39,086 bases of DNA from the NCBI GenBank assembly GCA_020630175.1, contig JAHDBW010000001.1:13379-52464 (forward strand), written 5' to 3'. The notes below the pieces were generated by a model that searched no databases, was not told the origin of the DNA, and saw only the letters and a program-made list of their open reading frames with translations. How positions within the stretch are numbered: the first letter of the stretch is position 1; each line of letters opens with the position of its first letter. Source of the stretch: Anaerolineales bacterium (GTDB lineage Bacteria > Chloroflexota > Anaerolineae > Anaerolineales > UBA6668). The position numbers and the translations under genes were made by a program. This document shows positions 38,099-39,086 of the stretch, in pieces.

Positions 38099-39086
38099 AT
38101 GATGGAAACTTCACCAAACGATTCGATTGCAGATAGAGTAGCGCACTGGAAAAACCGCATTGATGGCATGCGTGCGGATAATCATTATCATTTTAATCAA
38201 CCGATTACAGAGATAAGTGACCATACCACTGGTGGGATGGAAGTTGTAACGAAGGGCCGTAAGATGCTGATGTTTGCAACATATAGCTATCTAGGGTTGA
38301 TTGGGCATCCAAAAATCAACGCAGCAGCACAAGCGGCAATTGAAAAGTATGGCACTGGCACGCACGGCGTGCGTTTTCTGGCGGGGTCGCTGGATATCCA
38401 TGATGAATTAGAACGAACCATTGCTGACTTCAAGCAGACAGAGGAAGCCATCACCTTTACGAGTGGCTATGCGGCAAACTTAGCTGGGATTTCTACTTTG
38501 GTGGGGCGTGGTGATGTTGTGATTGTTGATAAGTACGATCACGCGAGCATCATTGACGGCTGCTTTTTATCTGGCGCGAAGATGAAACGCTTCCGGCATA
38601 ATGACATGGCGCATCTTGAAGTGCAGTTGAAGAATTCGCAAGATGCAAAAGGGCGCTTAGTTGTTGTCGATTCTGTGTTCAGTATGGATGGCGACATTAT
38701 TGACCTGCCGAGTGTTGTAAAGCTCTGTAAACAATACAACGCGTGGCTAATGGTTGATGAAGCCCACTCTATTGGCGTGCTTGGTGAAACTGGGCATGGC
38801 ATTGAAGAGCACTTTGGCCTTGGCCCGAACGATATTGATGTCAAAATGGGCACCATTAGTAAAACAATCCCCAGTGTGGGGGGCTATATTGCTGGTTCAA
38901 AAGAACTGATCAATATGCTGCGCCACAATGGGCGTTCCTATTTGTTCTCGGCGGCAATTCCACCAGCGCAAACTGCGGCGGCAAATGCTGCATTCAAGAT
39001 CATTGAAGAAGAGCCTTGGCGCGTCAAAAAAGTGCAAGAAAATGCACGGCTGTTTATTGATGGGCTAAAAGGGCTTGGCTTCAACA
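38099..39086 (+). CDS. Alpha-oxoamine synthase family PLP enzyme (KBL/AONS/SPT-like), truncated by window end
   Basis: Own translation: SYLGLIGHPKINAAAQAAIEKYGTGTHGVRFLAGSLDIHDELE..., FTSGYAANLAGI, VVVDSVFSMDGDI, LMVDEAHSIGVLG. Missing from the ORF track because it runs off the end. Confidence 0.92.
   Translation, partial: MMETSPNDSIADRVAHWKNRIDGMRADNHYHFNQPITEISDHTTGGMEVVTKGRKMLMFATYSYLGLIGHPKINAAAQAAIEKYGTGTHGVRFLAGSLDIHDELERTIADFKQTEEAITFTSGYAANLAGISTLVGRGDVVIVDKYDHASIIDGCFLSGAKMKRFRHNDMAHLEVQLKNSQDAKGRLVVVDSVFSMDGDIIDLPSVVKLCKQYNAWLMVDEAHSIGVLGETGHGIEEHFGLGPNDIDVKMGTISKTIPSVGGYIAGSKELINMLRHNGRSYLFSAAIPPAQTAAANAAFKIIEEEPWRVKKVQENARLFIDGLKGLGFN

Overview
The window looks like chromosomal DNA from a Chloroflexota-like (possibly Anaerolineae-type) bacterium. 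That lineage is my inference from gene content and Thr/Pro-rich tails, not a computed result. About 22 protein genes and one tRNA are supported. Plus-strand genes: TPP enzyme, DUF1801, MaoC-like, class A PBP, V4R protein, lipoprotein, homocysteine S-methyltransferase domain, Ser/Thr kinase with PQQ-like propeller, PP2C phosphatase, isocitrate-dehydrogenase-family enzyme, pentapeptide-repeat protein, Amt-histidine kinase-receiver fusion, ligA, and a truncated alpha-oxoamine synthase. Minus-strand genes: ABC ATPase and permease, SH3 protein, large coiled-coil protein, prfB (with +1 programmed frameshift), ftsY, HD-GYP response regulator, hybrid kinase with HPt, alpha/beta hydrolase, endonuclease IV-like protein, tRNA-Thr(CGT), M1-like peptidase, subtilase with two P-domains, and DUF368. 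I saw no CRISPR array, phage or transposon. No single obviously new multi-gene system stands out. The best leads are: (1) a riboswitch-like structured leader (about 27249-27361) upstream of a divergent type II-like isocitrate dehydrogenase; (2) a 785-aa protein with an Arg-rich N-terminus, two copies of a coiled-coil plus GRAM/PH-like module, and a C-terminal zinc ribbon; (3) an Amt-HAMP-PAS-HK-REC fusion; (4) three genes with TATAAT 7-8 nt before the ATG, suggesting leaderless mRNAs; (5) a perfect palindrome at the predicted transcription start of the last gene. Structures and families were assigned by eye, with no folding or database search.
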